From Gymnopus androsaceus JB14 (taxonomy: Eukaryota; Basidiomycota; Agaricomycetes; Agaricales; Omphalotaceae), in the NCBI GenBank assembly GCA_009733575.1, contig ML769723.1:1-64000 (forward strand): a stretch of DNA of 64,000 nt, given 5' to 3'. The translations under genes and the position numbers were made by a program. The notes beneath the pieces were generated by a model that searched no databases, was not told where the DNA came from, and saw nothing but the letters and a program-made list of their open reading frames with translations. Positions within the stretch are counted from its first letter, which is position 1, and every line of letters starts with the position of its first letter. Shown here one piece after another: positions 10,598 to 22,280 of this stretch.

Positions 10598-12629
10598 ATG
10601 GCAGACCCTCAGCAATCGCCTGCATCTCTCACTGGCAGTCTCAGGTTGGATGTTCTTCTTCTTTCTACCTACCTTAGTGGCAAGCAGAGCATCCCTTCTG
10701 AACCTCACCAAAAGGATGCCACCATGTCGCTTTATCTTCATATCTCTACGCTTCTTGCTATTGGCAATGCGTCTAACCGTCGAGCAGAGAATGTGAATGC
10801 AATTATCGGGGAAACTAGCCAGACTGCTGTGCAATTCCTTGTCTGTGCTGAGAATGCTGGACAGAGACATCAGACAACGTCTCAACGGACATCATCCGCA
10901 GGGTGGAAATGATAAGGGCATGGACAGTCCTACAGAGAGCGTAGAGATAGCAGCAGAGAATAAAGAGGGCTCTGCCAACAGTGCAGAAAGACCTGTCATC
11001 CCGAATGGAGTCCATGGCAAGGAGCTACTCAAAGAGTGGGAGGAGGGGGCTACTATTGGGGCTAGTACACTCGCAAAGTGGGTTGTACATCTATCATTTG
11101 AATGGCTAACTTATATGATTCTCAGTAACTTTACCTTTGGCGTGCACCTTCAAGATTTGTTCGATGTGATTGTCTCCCTGAAGCCTGGTAACTCAGAAGA
11201 TCTGAAGAATTTCCAATACTTCATCCATCACCGTGCTTATTGGAAACTTGGCTGGCGAGTCCTAGACTTTTCCACACACTGGGGTAAATTGCCATTCGAT
11301 ATCATTTCCGAATGCCTAGCAAAATCCGAGTTGGAATCAAAAGACTTCACATTCAAAGAGGTTTTTAACAACTATATCCAGATGCATATGCTGTTGCGAG
11401 CGTCTTCAGTGACCAACTCAGAGCCTGTATATTGTGTCGATTCCAACAATGCCCTCCAATGGCTTAACATGGTCTACACATTTTGGGAAACACTGCGGAA
11501 GAGGTTGCTGGGCGAAGGGAAACCTAAGCTCAGGGTTAGGGGGAGATAAAGACACCAACCCCTGAGGCGGTCCGCGAGATAGTCCTTGCATTAATGGGTT
11601 TGGAAGCCATGATGCCTGTGCTTAAGCATCTTTTATCTGCTGAAGGGGTTGTTGGTGCTTTAGCTGAGAATGGTAAGTTGAAGAGTTCTTTCACTTTTGA
11701 TTGTTGCGCTCATGTGTTTCCAGAGCTCTTAGCGTATCTCTCACGCACTGTGAAGTCTAGTGGTGACAAGAGTCTAGCTCCAGACACTGATGGTGGTGAC
11801 GGTGACGAGAGAGTAGAACCAGATACTGATGACCGTGATGAAGATAATTTGGAGTCAATGTTGAATAACCGTGAGTGTTGTCCCTTGTAGTGATCATTAG
11901 GCGCTACATTAATCCTTAGGTTTCTGGACTCATGAAACATCTGTGGATCGTCTTCTGCATGCTATGAGAACTGTCCTGGCATGGCAAACCTCCTGCAAGT
12001 ATATTTTTGAAAAAGCAACATATTCTCAAAGCCAAACAGTTCAATGGAAGCTCTCCCAATTTTGTTACGGGGGTGCTCCATTTGATCCTACTGCTTTTGA
12101 TGCCGACAATGTGTTGTCTTTGCTTCGAGAATGGCAGGAACCTGCAAATGACCTTGATATTGCTTCTGCTCGGGATGTCATTTTCCGAACCTTGAATGTG
12201 AAGGTTCATGCTGAAGCGGCGCTCATGGACTGGATTGTTACAGTAAAGGTGGGACTTCCAACTTTTCATACAAAGTTTAGCTATTCTCAACTCATATTCC
12301 CACTCTAGGATGTTCCTCCAAGTCAGCATTCAAGAAGTTGGCCTATTGGCGTTAGCAAGAAATCTTGCCAATTATGTTGGTTACTTCATCTCACTTACAA
12401 CAAGAGACGTGAAACTCAGTCCCAGTTTGTACTCCCAGGTACTCATGGTACCTTCTGTGCTTGGCTTCCTCCACCTGGGATCCCTGATGATATCTTGCTT
12501 GAACTTCGCAATGAGTTGCTTGCTGCATGCAGGACATTTGTTCCGGGTCATTCCAGACACAGCTCTGCTAGCTCCGCCACTGCTCCCCCCCCATTTCAAC
12601 CTTATGAGCATACTCTTCTGCGACTCTAG
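10598..12629 (+). CDS. OTT_1508-like deaminase-family gene (copy B)
   Basis: This is the most complete copy, starting MADPQQSPA. Blocks shared with A and C follow: FEWLTYMILSNF, HLQDLFDVI, FIHHRAYWKLGW, FSTHWGK. An acidic linker lies near 11760-11870. The zinc site is HAE at 12207-12215 and CxxC at 12366-12377 (SCQLCW), split by a 60-nt GT..AG intron (12249-12308). The last part, LPPPGIPDDILLELRNELLAACR, matches copy A. The stop is at 12627-12629. The starting frame shifts near 10850 without a visible intron, so the gene may be damaged. Its normal upstream region is replaced by copy-A sequence from 10560 leftward. The deaminase assignment rests on the HAE/CxxC pair and recall of fungal expansions of this family. 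Confidence 0.65.
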
Positions 12630-13610
12630 TACCTTAGCCTCTTGATTGATAAATAATCACCTAGGACACTCAAAACACTCAGTCCATATTGCACGAAGGA
12701 TTTTGGAGATGAGATTGCACTCCACAGAGTAAACAGCCGGTGCCGGGTGCGTATCTCACTCTTCAGAGTTCCTTTACCTTCTCAAATCACTTCCTAGCTT
12801 GCAACTTTCCTTATACCTCTGAAACCTCATAGCTCTTACCTTGTTCAACCCACCAGCATCAAGAAACTCTTGTTGTTCGTTGTGTCACGATCAGTCTTGC
12901 CAACAACATGTAATTGCAGTAATTCTTGCACCAGTATGGCTTTTTGATTGCTACACACAGCCAGTACATTGCTCATGACCGACTTGTCTCAATTTCGATG
13001 AATTTGTGACCTGTTAGGACTCTGGTGTGACAGCTGGTGCTACGGCCATTGCGGAAGGGTTGTTTCGGGTTTGTTTCGAGGTTGTTTTCAGTCAACAGGG
13101 TTGTTTAATAGAATTATCCCGGGCACAGTTTGAGTCTCCCTTCAATACCCCAGTGACTTTTATGGTGTGTCACAGATGAAGCGCTATCATACAGACTCAT
13201 TGAATAACCCAAAAGAATTTACACCAGTGATTTACCTGAGAATAATATTATGATCAGCCTTCAGCAGCTGGGATATGGTGTCCTTGTTCGTGATATTGCG
13301 TCTGTGGTATTCTAGCGAGGCAGCATGGACCTCTGTATCGCCAATGGGGGCTTCAATGCAAAAAAAAAAAGAAAAAAGGTAAACCGCCATGGGATGCAAG
13401 AGCTCATAAATCACTTATCTTTGTTATAATCATATGCTTATTCAAATATGTATACAATATCCCTATCACCAATCAGACCCCCATTGCCGTATCCAGCTTG
13501 ACCAGCTGATACCAAATTCCAACAAGCTGCTGACTCGGCAGCCTCGCTTAGCATCCCTCCTGCATGGCAGCACTCCATTAATTGACCATCCTCTTATTTT
13601 TCATTGTTAC
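12630..13610. other. Spacer with possible degenerate minus-strand exons and an LTR empty site
   Basis: No gene is supportable. Two minus-strand bits look exon-like, each ending at a consensus donor: one ends NKDTISQLLKADHNI before GTAAAT near 13250, the other ends LDAGGLNK before GTAAGA near 12840. I could not link them. The part 13081-13119 matches the sequence flanking the solo LTR at 15683-16947, and so acts as its empty site. Confidence 0.4.
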
Positions 13611-13862
13611 GGTAAGTCATCCACTGGTAAAGGAAATGAGCATGTTGCATTATGCATGCCGGTTGAGTCGGATCGTACACATCTGCTTTTAGCCGAGATA
13701 TTTTCCTTAAGGGGAGTCGCTTCACATAAGTATCGAATCGAGCCTGTCCAAATCAGAGCCTGTACATTGTACATTGTGCCTGTGTTTTTCTAAATATCCG
13801 ATCGTGATCCACTGGAAGACCCGTGAGAGAGTTAGCGCCAAGACAACTCTTCTCCCTCTCCC
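13611..13862 (+). promoter_or_regulatory. Upstream region of deaminase copy C
   Basis: It contains the TTTTCCTTAAGGGGAGT block (13700-13716) and a TATCCGATCGTGATC block near 13794, both shared with the region upstream of copy D. The leader before the ATG at 13863 is also conserved. The role is inferred from position. Confidence 0.45.
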
Positions 13863-15525
13863 ATGGCAGACTCTCAGCAATCGCCTGCACCCCTCACCGA
13901 CAGTCTCCGGTCGGATGTTCTTCTTCTTTCTACTCAACTTAGCGGCAAGCAGAGCACCTCTTCTGAATCTCACCCAACGGATACGGAATTGCGCTTTTTG
14001 TTGACATCTCCACCCTTCTTGCTATTGGTCCATAGTCATAGTCCTGATGCGAAGAATGTGAATGCAGTTTTGGGAAAAATTACCCTGACTGGGACGGAAC
14101 TCGCTATGGAATTCCTTGTCTGTGCTGAAAATGCCAAACAGGATGACACTCAGGTCAGAGCGCTCAAAGGACAGCTCAAAAACAAACCTCCACAGGGTAG
14201 AAAGGAGAAGGACATGGACACACCGAGTGCACCAATAGCGGGGAAGAACAAAGAGCAGTCTGCCAAGAGCGCAGAGGATATTGTGCATTTGGACGACTAT
14301 AATCCCAATGGCAGAGAATGGCAGGAAGCTACTCAGATAAGTGGGATGATAAGCAGGAATCAAACAAAGAGAGTGTGCAAAGCAACAAGTGGGTTTACAT
14401 CTATCTATTGAATGGCTGACTTACATGACTCTCAGTGACTTTCCCTTCGGAGCGCACCTTCAAGATTTGTTTGACGTGATTGCCTCCCTAAGGCGCCCGG
14501 AAAGTTCAGACGCAGTCGAGCGATTTGTTGCCTTTCCAACTCTTCATTCATCACCGCGCTTATCGTAAACTTGGCTGGCGAGTGCTACTGTTTTCCACAC
14601 ACTGGGGTAAATCACCATTCAATATCATTTCCGACCGCCTACCAGACCCCAATTTGAAATCGGAATCCTTCCGATTCCAAGGTGGGAGTTCGCCCTTCCA
14701 TGACACACTCGCGCGCTACGTGCCCCGGAGTCGACTCAATCAGGAGATGTTTATCTCGTCAATTCTAACAATGCCTCCCAATGGCTTGCATTGTTCAAGA
14801 GCGCCTGGGCTCAACTGCAGTCACATTTGTTGGTCAAAGAGTCCGACGGGAAAAATACTAGGGTTAGGACAGACTCACCAAGCGCTGAGTCAGTCAGGGG
14901 TATAGTTGCTGTAATGGTGATTTTGGAACGCCTGATAGATGTCTTTAAACATCTTTTATCTGTTAATGGGGTTGCTCAAGCTTAGCTAAAGCTGGTAAGT
15001 TGGAGAGTCTTTACACTTCTGATTGTTGTGCTCATGCTTTCCAGAGCTCGCACAGTATCATAACCGTGTTCAGAGTCCCAATAGAACCAAATACCCAATC
15101 ATGTAAATGATGAAGATGATGACAATGAGTTAGAGTTGCCTAACCGGAGCCACTGACTGTGAGTCTTGTCACTTATAGCATTTCTTGACTATGTGCTACA
15201 TCTATCCTCCAGTTTTCACCTTGCCCAAAACCCGCAAAAAGCAGTTGCGCATCTTCTACAAGGTCGGGAAACTGTCTTGGCATGGCAAACCTCCTCCAGG
15301 ATATTCACAAAAAGGCAACATATTTCGGACAACTAGTTGATGGAAAACTAGTTAAATTTCGTCTCTCCCGATTTTAGCTACCATTAAAGACGTTTATTGC
15401 AATCTTCTGCATTTGATGTTGACGCAGTGTTGCCTTTGCTTCGAGAATGGCAGGCACCCTCGGACAATCCTTACACGCGCCAGCAAGCTGAGAGCATCAT
15501 CCACCGAACTTGAATGCAAAGGTTC
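13863..15525 (+). pseudogene. Deaminase-family gene truncated before its active site (copy C)
   Basis: It starts MADSQQSPA and aligns with copies A and B. From 14139 to 15525 it is almost identical to copy A in inverse orientation, with a stretch of more than 100 residues the same. It has many frame breaks, for example a lost base near 14395 in the block coding KWVYIYLLNG. Homology stops at 15525, one codon before the HAE motif, so the zinc-binding HAE and CxxC are both absent. It is a non-catalytic pseudogene. Confidence 0.75.
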
Positions 15526-15682
15526 GCTACGGGGATGAATCCGAAAGGATGAGAACTACGCAACGTGGCAACTGCCAGCAAGAGTGAAGGAGACGTGTTT
15601 CGGGCAAACTCCGGCGTGACGGCGTGCAAAATGGTCGAAAGAGCTTCAGAAGGGTTGTTTTCAATCAACGGGGTTGTCTAAT

Positions 15683-16947
15683 TGTTAGGATGTGTCGCGT
15701 TGACTTCTCTAGGAGGTGTCAAGTGGGAAAAAGGGACCGTTTCTGGTGACAAGAGATCTGATTAATTGGTTTTGGGGTTTGCGCTGACAAAGACCGCTGG
15801 GCAGATATGTCTACTTGAGATGGTGGGTTGGAAATTGGCAATGTAGTGTAGTATAGAATAACTGGAGTGTTGGGTGTTAGGGGGTTCAAGATCAAGGTTG
15901 CATTGGTTGATAAAAAGAGATAGAGAGGAGAGAGAGCTGGAGATAAGAGACAAGAGACTGAGAGAGAGAAAGACTGAATGAGAGAAGAAAACCGATAGAA
16001 TTACAAAATAACTGATCTGGGGACCTTACGGGCAAGGTCCCCAGCTTATATAGTGTATAGGACAGTAAATAATATATCCTAAACGATCTTGTCGACCTGC
16101 GTAGGCGTAATCGCGCAGTGGAACGAGCTGCGCGACCTGTGCTTACGACTGGGCCGCAGTCCGCGCAGTATTTGCATGGACTGTCTCTCAAAAAAGGGAA
16201 TAGTGCGACGTGTCGTTCAGGAGGATCGACATGTCGCGATAACCGTAATGTATGAAATTAAACGTACGCGAGATTCAATAGTAAGCTGGAAAGTGAGATG
16301 CTCGTAAAATAAACAATAGGCAATAATGGGCAGTCGTGATAGAGGAATTTAATGGTGTGACCGTGGTATTCGAGAGCGATAGTTCGAAAGAATAGGAATC
16401 AGTAGGGTGGCGACGGCGACGATGATGACGACTCAAGTCATCGTGAAACGGAGCTCGTTCTTGGTGTACCTGTTCACGTATAGGAATGAATAACGAGTCG
16501 AGACATTAATCAGTCGAAATAATCGTGGCTGTGGCTTGACAACGGTTGTATTTATCCCAAAGGAGGGTAACGTCGTCGTTGAAGTCCTTCGAATGGGAGG
16601 CGTCTCTGCTAGATGTTGTGGAAGGAGTTATTCATCCGAGGATTGTAATTGACCGAGATTCGAAAAGAGGAATTAAGGAAGAAGGTTATTGAGGGAATTA
16701 TCGGAGTAAATGTTGGGAATTCCGCATAGTAACGTCGTTAGGGCATTTGGGCTAGCAGTTGGAGGTTGAATGACCGAGGACGTCGTTGGGAATGGCGTCG
16801 TCGTGGCGTCGTGGCAGTAAGAGAAAGAACAGGAATTTGGGTGCCTGTCAAAAACCGGCAGGCTATTGCCATCGGATTTCCGGTCCATCAGCCATTGGTC
16901 CGATCGGAGGTGTGCAGACTCGTTAGGAAGCGCGACGCTTCCTAACA
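15683..16947. mobile_element. Solo LTR, 1265 bp
   Basis: It begins TGTTAGGA and ends TTCCTAACA, so it has the TG..CA ends and short terminal inverted repeat of LTRs. It is flanked by a 5-bp direct repeat CTAAT (15678-15682 and 16948-16952). The uninterrupted target is seen at 13081-13119. A TATATA-type box and a GGGGACCTT hairpin occur near 16015-16060. There are no internal genes, so it is a recombination product of a full element. Superfamily is not assigned. Confidence 0.8.
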
Positions 16948-16965
16948 CTAATAGAATTATCCCTA

Positions 16966-17200
16966 CGCCCGAGCTTGATAAGCGACAACTTGTCATTGAC
17001 GAAATGGCAAAAGATTCAAACGGCAAGCGGGGTCCTTGGACATTCAAAGAATGTCTGTTGCTTGGACAAAGGGAGCTGAACACTTGTCCAGGGATTTCAT
17101 TGAAACAACTATGCGCAAGGAGCAGCCCCAAGGATTTGAATTGCGTGGAAGCTGAGGCAAAGGCTTGGCCTCAACCTTCTGATACTCAAGCTGGAGGTTA
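16966..17200 (+). pseudogene. Remnant of a fungal transposon integrase-like protein
   Basis: Short frames read VIDEMAKDSNGKRGPWTFKE and, one frame over, RDFIETTMRKEQPQGFELR. This resembles the N-terminal part of integrase-core proteins that I recall from Agaricomycete genomes. The catalytic domain is absent. The remnant begins right after the solo LTR, which interrupted its older neighbourhood. Confidence 0.35.
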
Positions 17201-17438
17201 AAATGATGCTTGAACTTAAATCAACCTTTCAAGCACATACTACTCCAATGTATCATCCCCGAGCCACGCAATCGCATCCATTTCACAACCCCCACGCTTC
17301 AAGCCCGAGTCCATTCCACTACTAATTGAATTTATGGCATCCAGCCAAATGTGCCATGTGCGTCAAGATTAACTCAAGATGTGTAAAATAATAATAAAAT
17401 TAAAAAAGACTTCTTTGTTGATTTCATATGGCGCTGGC

Positions 17439-17530
17439 GCAGGCGAGATTCAAACTTGCAGCTAGGCTACAATGCGGCGGGGATCATGGACCCATGGTTT
17501 AACCGTTACCCCACAACACCATGTCTAGTG
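17439..17530 (-). repeat. tRNA-derived SINE-like sequence
   Basis: On the minus strand a GTGTTGTGGGGTAACGGTTA block (A-box-like) is followed about 50 nt later by GTTTGAATCTC (B-box-like). The first block recurs at 18726-18775 and, on the minus strand, at 25995-26085. These are the internal promoter boxes of a tRNA-like RNA polymerase III unit. Confidence 0.5.
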
Positions 17531-18725
17531 ACATTACCTATGGATTCCCGGGCGCGTTTGGTCATGGGATATGATAAGTGGTTCAACTTCTCACGCACTT
17601 GAACCGTTAAGCGCGAGGAATCAGAATCAACCTACAAAGGTAAGCAGATCAATAATGACATAATTAAGCGCCGCGGCACGTGCTCGTTGTAACAATGCTT
17701 GTTCCTGTTTGGTTGTAAGCACTTCCATTTTGCGAGTGGCATACACAAAACTCTCACGTCCCTATTTTTGACCCTGAAAAACGCATCAACCACCACCTTG
17801 ACTCCCTTCTCCGTCATTGGGTGATTAATGCACTGCCCACTGCTTGAACTTCACTTTCACCAGGTAAGTTTTATTGTACTCACAAATATGAGGCTTTCCA
17901 GTGAGCTGAGTGGGCTCAAGGCCCTAAATAAGCTGAAAAACCACCGAAAGCAACGGAAAAAATTGAAAAATATGGGGAGAAACTGTCCAATGAGAATCCC
18001 TCTCTTCCATGTACCCAAGTCAACTAAACACACTTTCTAGCTCTATTATTTGATTGTGCCAAGCTTGTAGCACCGAATCCCAATAGTAAAGTAAATTTTG
18101 ATTGTGTCAAGCTCATGATCATATTAGATTGGCTGACGTATCCACCCCTTGGACACAGTGGCCCGCACAAAAATCTACAAGCCCCCAGTCCGGCGGGATC
18201 CTCACGCTCCCCTCTGCGCCATGACAGCCTCAATCCCAATTGGTTGAAGAAGGCATCCAATACAGTATAGGAATGTAAACTGGTAAAATAAAATTCCTTG
18301 GCCATGTTGGCAGGACAGGCGGTTAAAACCCCAGTGGGAGATGTGCGCAGTTCTCCACAATCACACCTATAAATCCCCGCCTTCCAGGAACTAAGACAAA
18401 TGCGAAAGGTTAACATGATGAACCCGCCATTGTAATACATATTCTTTGAGGTGGTAATGACCTGAAAAATTGGACACCTGAAATAAGCCCAGAACCCAAG
18501 TAAAGAAGTAAAACAGATGCAAGCGTGTGGCTCGCAGATGATACATCGGAGTAGTATGTGCTGCCTGAGGTTTAAAATCGAGTCGATCCAGAGGGAAGAT
18601 AAAGAGGAATGGGTAGACAGTGGTAATCAGACAGCACAAAATCCAATGAAGAATATCAATCTTTAGGTGCGTCAATATTTCACTTCTGCAAGCCTTTGAG
18701 TGAGAGCTTGTCAATAAATATATCT

Positions 18726-18775
18726 TAGGCATGGTGCTGTGGGGTAACGGTTAACCTTAGGCTCTATACATATAT
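18726..18775 (+). repeat. tRNA-derived SINE-like fragment (A-box part)
   Basis: The block GTGCTGTGGGGTAACGGTTA matches the A-box half of the copies at 17439-17530 and 25995-26085. A clear B box was not found downstream, so this copy is partial. Confidence 0.45.
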
Positions 18776-19005
18776 CGAAAACTTCTACACGGCCAAACCC
18801 TCAGATAAATTGAGTTTATCCAGCCAAGCATAAACTCAGGGCCGCTTTCCGATTTAAACTGAGGCTCAAAATTTTGGTCCCTGGTTTAAAATTGCGTAGA
18901 TAGACTGTGTTGCAAATTTGATTTACTATCCTGGATCAATGAAATGAGATGAGATTCTGGGACCAAAACTGAGTTTATCCAGCTGCGGATAAACTCAGGA
19001 ATGCT

Positions 19006-20560
19006 TTGTGGTTTCAACAGAGCCTCAGATTCCTTTACTTCCCTGCACTTCCCCATTTCAGATTGTCATATCGAGGAACAACGAAGCCGGTGGACTTCAA
19101 TGATTCTCAAGGCAAGAGTGCAGTATGTCAAAGAGTCCACCAGAACGTGCAGGACTTGGCACTCTATACTGCTCAAATGAGGGATGCACAATATATCCAA
19201 CGATTTCATATTGCTCTGCAACCTTTACCCTTCTGGAGCAAAGTGCAGTGCGAGAATGGAATCTGCAGAACAAGTCCAAGCGAGCAGTTACCACAGCTGC
19301 TCCTTCTGCAACATCTCCTTCTCGTCCCGGATCCCTCCTGCAACTGCCAGTCACAGGTCCACATCCACAGCAGGTATGTTTGGTTGTGCAACCCACTCGC
19401 ATGTCCTCATCTTCATCTGCTTCGATGATACATTGACCATTGCACTTGAATCCAAACCCGCAGTACTACCCATATGTGACAAATCCGCCAGACCAGCAGC
19501 AATATCAATACCCAACCCCTTCCCATTCACACCATCTACCCCAATTTCCGCGTCAACAACCTCCGCCTCCATTTGGAGCACAAACATACCCCTCTCCAAT
19601 AATGGACGCTGCATTATATCCTCACTGACACTTGTCTACCTTGCAGACACACCCGTATCCACCTAATTCTTTAGCTTCTAATCTATATCCTCAACAACCA
19701 CCGTTGACGATGTACACATATCCTTACCCATTGAATCCCAATTCACCGCCAATGCAACAATATCCACCTAGCTCATACCCACCTTGTAGCCAGCCACAGT
19801 ATGCAATGAACCCCCATCTCAGAAATCATCAGACAGAAGAGCATAGCCGTTAGCAACAATAGATCATAATCGTTACATGGAATGGAATGACGGACATGAC
19901 ATGTTCCAACTGGTACCAGTACATGTCGTTTTTCGTAAGCTCCGCGAGATATCAAAACTCGAGTTAGAGGGTGGATGCTTCAGCGGTACTAATCCTGCCA
20001 GTGCTGAATCTGTCGGCAGTTCCTTTTCGATTTACCAAGTTGACAGATGGTAGTGGAAGGCCAGAAACCATGTCGAAAGCCATTAGAAGCAAGATCGACT
20101 GCGCAGATCAGGAAGAGCTGATCGGAGGTGAGATAGTAGGTGCTCAAAAGACCACCAAGCACCCAGATTGTAGTCTGCATATGGTAAGCTTGATTGTAAA
20201 CTGTTTATGACGGATAAATCGCACCTCAGATGTGCTAACGGAGCCCTTTTGATCAAAGCTGAGCTTTGTCTCTATCCATGCCACCTGACAGTAAGAGGTA
20301 TTTGCCGTTCTTGCTAATAGGATGGTATTCGTCGGATCCCAGCGCGTCTCGAGTTGGTACATTGAACGCTGCACCACCGCGTCTTGTTTGGCTGAGGTGT
20401 GGAAGCAGTTCATTGGCCATGAAAATGCTTTACGCCGAGCTTGCAAAACAGAACGCTCGCTGGCTGTTGAACGGCCGCAAGTTGGAGGCAAGGAAGGACC
20501 TGTCAAAATGCGCGAAGTTCTTTTCAAACCAAACAGTCAGTTTTTCTCAAATTTACGTGT
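19006..20560 (+). pseudogene. Degenerate coding sequence upstream of the TET/JBP gene
   Basis: Coding-like segments are visible but frames change often. One part (19440-19853) is Pro/Tyr/Gln-rich (for example PPDQQQYQYPTPSHSHH). A later part (20000-20180) reads DQEELIGGEIVGAQKTTKH. I do not recognise the family. It may be an upstream gene or the 5' part of the TET/JBP gene, since it lies on the same strand within 300 bp. Confidence 0.35.
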
Positions 20561-20815
20561 CGTATCACTACTATCTACTATATGATTCCGCTTGCGTGCA
20601 TACTGTGCCCCAATCTCCCCAGGATGGGGAACCGTATGCATATAAACGGAACCATATAGTTGTGTGGTGCGCTTTATGCATTCCATTTTCTGATGCGTTT
20701 TATCTAGGTGTATTGCTTGAGTATGGCCGGAGCATCTACATGGACCAAAACTGTGGGCCTTTATCTCAATTTTTTATTGCTCACGAACTTTTCATAACCA
20801 ATTGGTAGACATGCT

Positions 20816-22280
20816 CTGGCAAGTCCTACTACCAGGAGCGCATCCTTGCTGATGTCCCTGGTGAGATTGTGCCATTTGAACTTCCACCACAAATCGACAC
20901 CAAGGACCTTCTTCAGCGTGCATTTAGCACAGAGGAAGATCCTGACCACAAGGAACATGAAGAATTCCTTGAGCCCAATTCCACTTCTGCCTCCTTCTCT
21001 ACAACTTCCGTGGCCTCTTCTTGTGAAATCCGAAACTCCAAACGCTCTCTTGAAGAAGACACACCTGTCCACCTTCAATCGGCGAAGAACAAAGCCAGAT
21101 GTCGCAAACGACAGAGAAAGCGCGATTTGGGTGGCCATGCGCAAGGTGAAGGCTATGCCTTTGAACAGTTCGTCCTATCTGCGCTGCCGAAACAGACCTC
21201 GTTGGAGAGCGAGCAGCTGCCTGCAGCTAAAGGAGCGTGGGTAGGGATTGATGCCGAGTTCTATGGATGCAAGTCGCGCGAGATCCCAAGCAACTTGTTG
21301 AGAACGGATTCACTTATGTTGCTTGGAAAGGCCAGTACATTTCATAACCTCATCTTCCCGGACACATGTTGATTGTTTATTAGTTGCAGTATTCCTTTTG
21401 TTGACTCCAAAGGCCGGGTTATTGTCACCTGTGTTGGCAAATTGCAAGGCCAAGGATTCAAGGAAACAATCAACCAGTTTACCAACGCCATTCTTCAAGC
21501 CGGACGTGTCTCCAAGTGGGAAAAGAAAGAGAAGGAGCATAAACGAGGCGGATCTCCCTCGGCTGCGTATGGAAATTCTTATGGAAAAGGGCAGAGGGAA
21601 CCAAAGCGTTTGGGTGGTGATTGATATGAGTTGATGAAGGACCTTTGGGAGAAACCTTGCTTCCGACGCATTGCTGGGCAACAAAGCGGTAATTTCTTTT
21701 GGAATATTAGGTGTTCAAATGGTTAATAATTGCTGTAGCTGCACTTTCTAGATGGTATCCAAAGGTATATCGGAAATTCCAGCGGGGCAATGCGGAACTC
21801 AAGGAGAAGCTTCCCCACCTTACGCCGAACTTTGACACAAGCGTGTATTCCTGCTTCACTGTCAATTTTGGACCGTCGTTCTGGTCCTATATCCATACTG
21901 ACTCAAAGAATGACCCCGGGGCTTGTTGCGCTATCACGGCAGGTGGCGACTACGATCCTGAAAAAGGAGGGCATTTGATATTGTGGGACTTGAAGGTCAT
22001 CATTGAATTCCCTCCTGGGTGCACCATTCTCCTTCCATCTGCCCTCCTTTGCCATTCCAATATCCCCCCGCAGAAGGGCAAAACACGCGTGTCATTCACG
22101 CAATATACAGCTGGTTCAATTTTCCGCTGGCTTGATTTTGGGGGGCGTACAGAGGAGGCATTTGAGCAGCAAGATCCCGAAGGATATAAGAAGATGTTGG
22201 AAATGAAACATCTTCGATGGGAGCAATTGTTAGCAAATTTTTGTACTCTAGATGAACTCAAAGGTGGCTTAGTTGAATAA
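20816..22280 (+). pseudogene. TET/JBP-type 2-oxoglutarate/Fe(II) dioxygenase, probably damaged
   Basis: TET/JBP enzymes oxidise 5-methylpyrimidines in DNA using Fe(II) and 2-oxoglutarate. The C-terminal exon shows the fold's key residues: the HxD iron site in YIHTDSKN (near 21893), GGHLILWDLK with FPPGCTILLPSAL, the second iron His in LLCHSN (near 22051), and the 2OG-binding Arg in KTRVSFTQYTAG. Upstream are the family-typical basic linker RKRQRKRD and the SIPFVDSKGRVI block after an intron near 21339-21385, then an intron at about 21690-21737. A TGA codon at about 21622 interrupts YGKGQREPKRLGGD from YELMKDL, and the 5' part needs a frame change. Residues needed for catalysis are otherwise intact. 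The Ulp1-like gene follows on the same strand. Confidence 0.7.

Larger units (their letters stand above)
17210..18990. other. Eroded spacer with tRNA-like/SINE copies and a short dispersed repeat
   Basis: No supportable gene. It contains tRNA-like copies at 17439-17530 and 18726-18775 (listed separately) and the CACGTGCTCGTT repeat at 17677-17714. A short motif, TGAGTTTATCCAGC, occurs twice (near 18812 and 18970). Confidence 0.45.

Noticed and set aside
12700..13350. Exon-like minus-strand pieces with good donor sites.
   Set aside because: They could not be joined into one reading frame and no family was recognised; noted in the spacer entry only.
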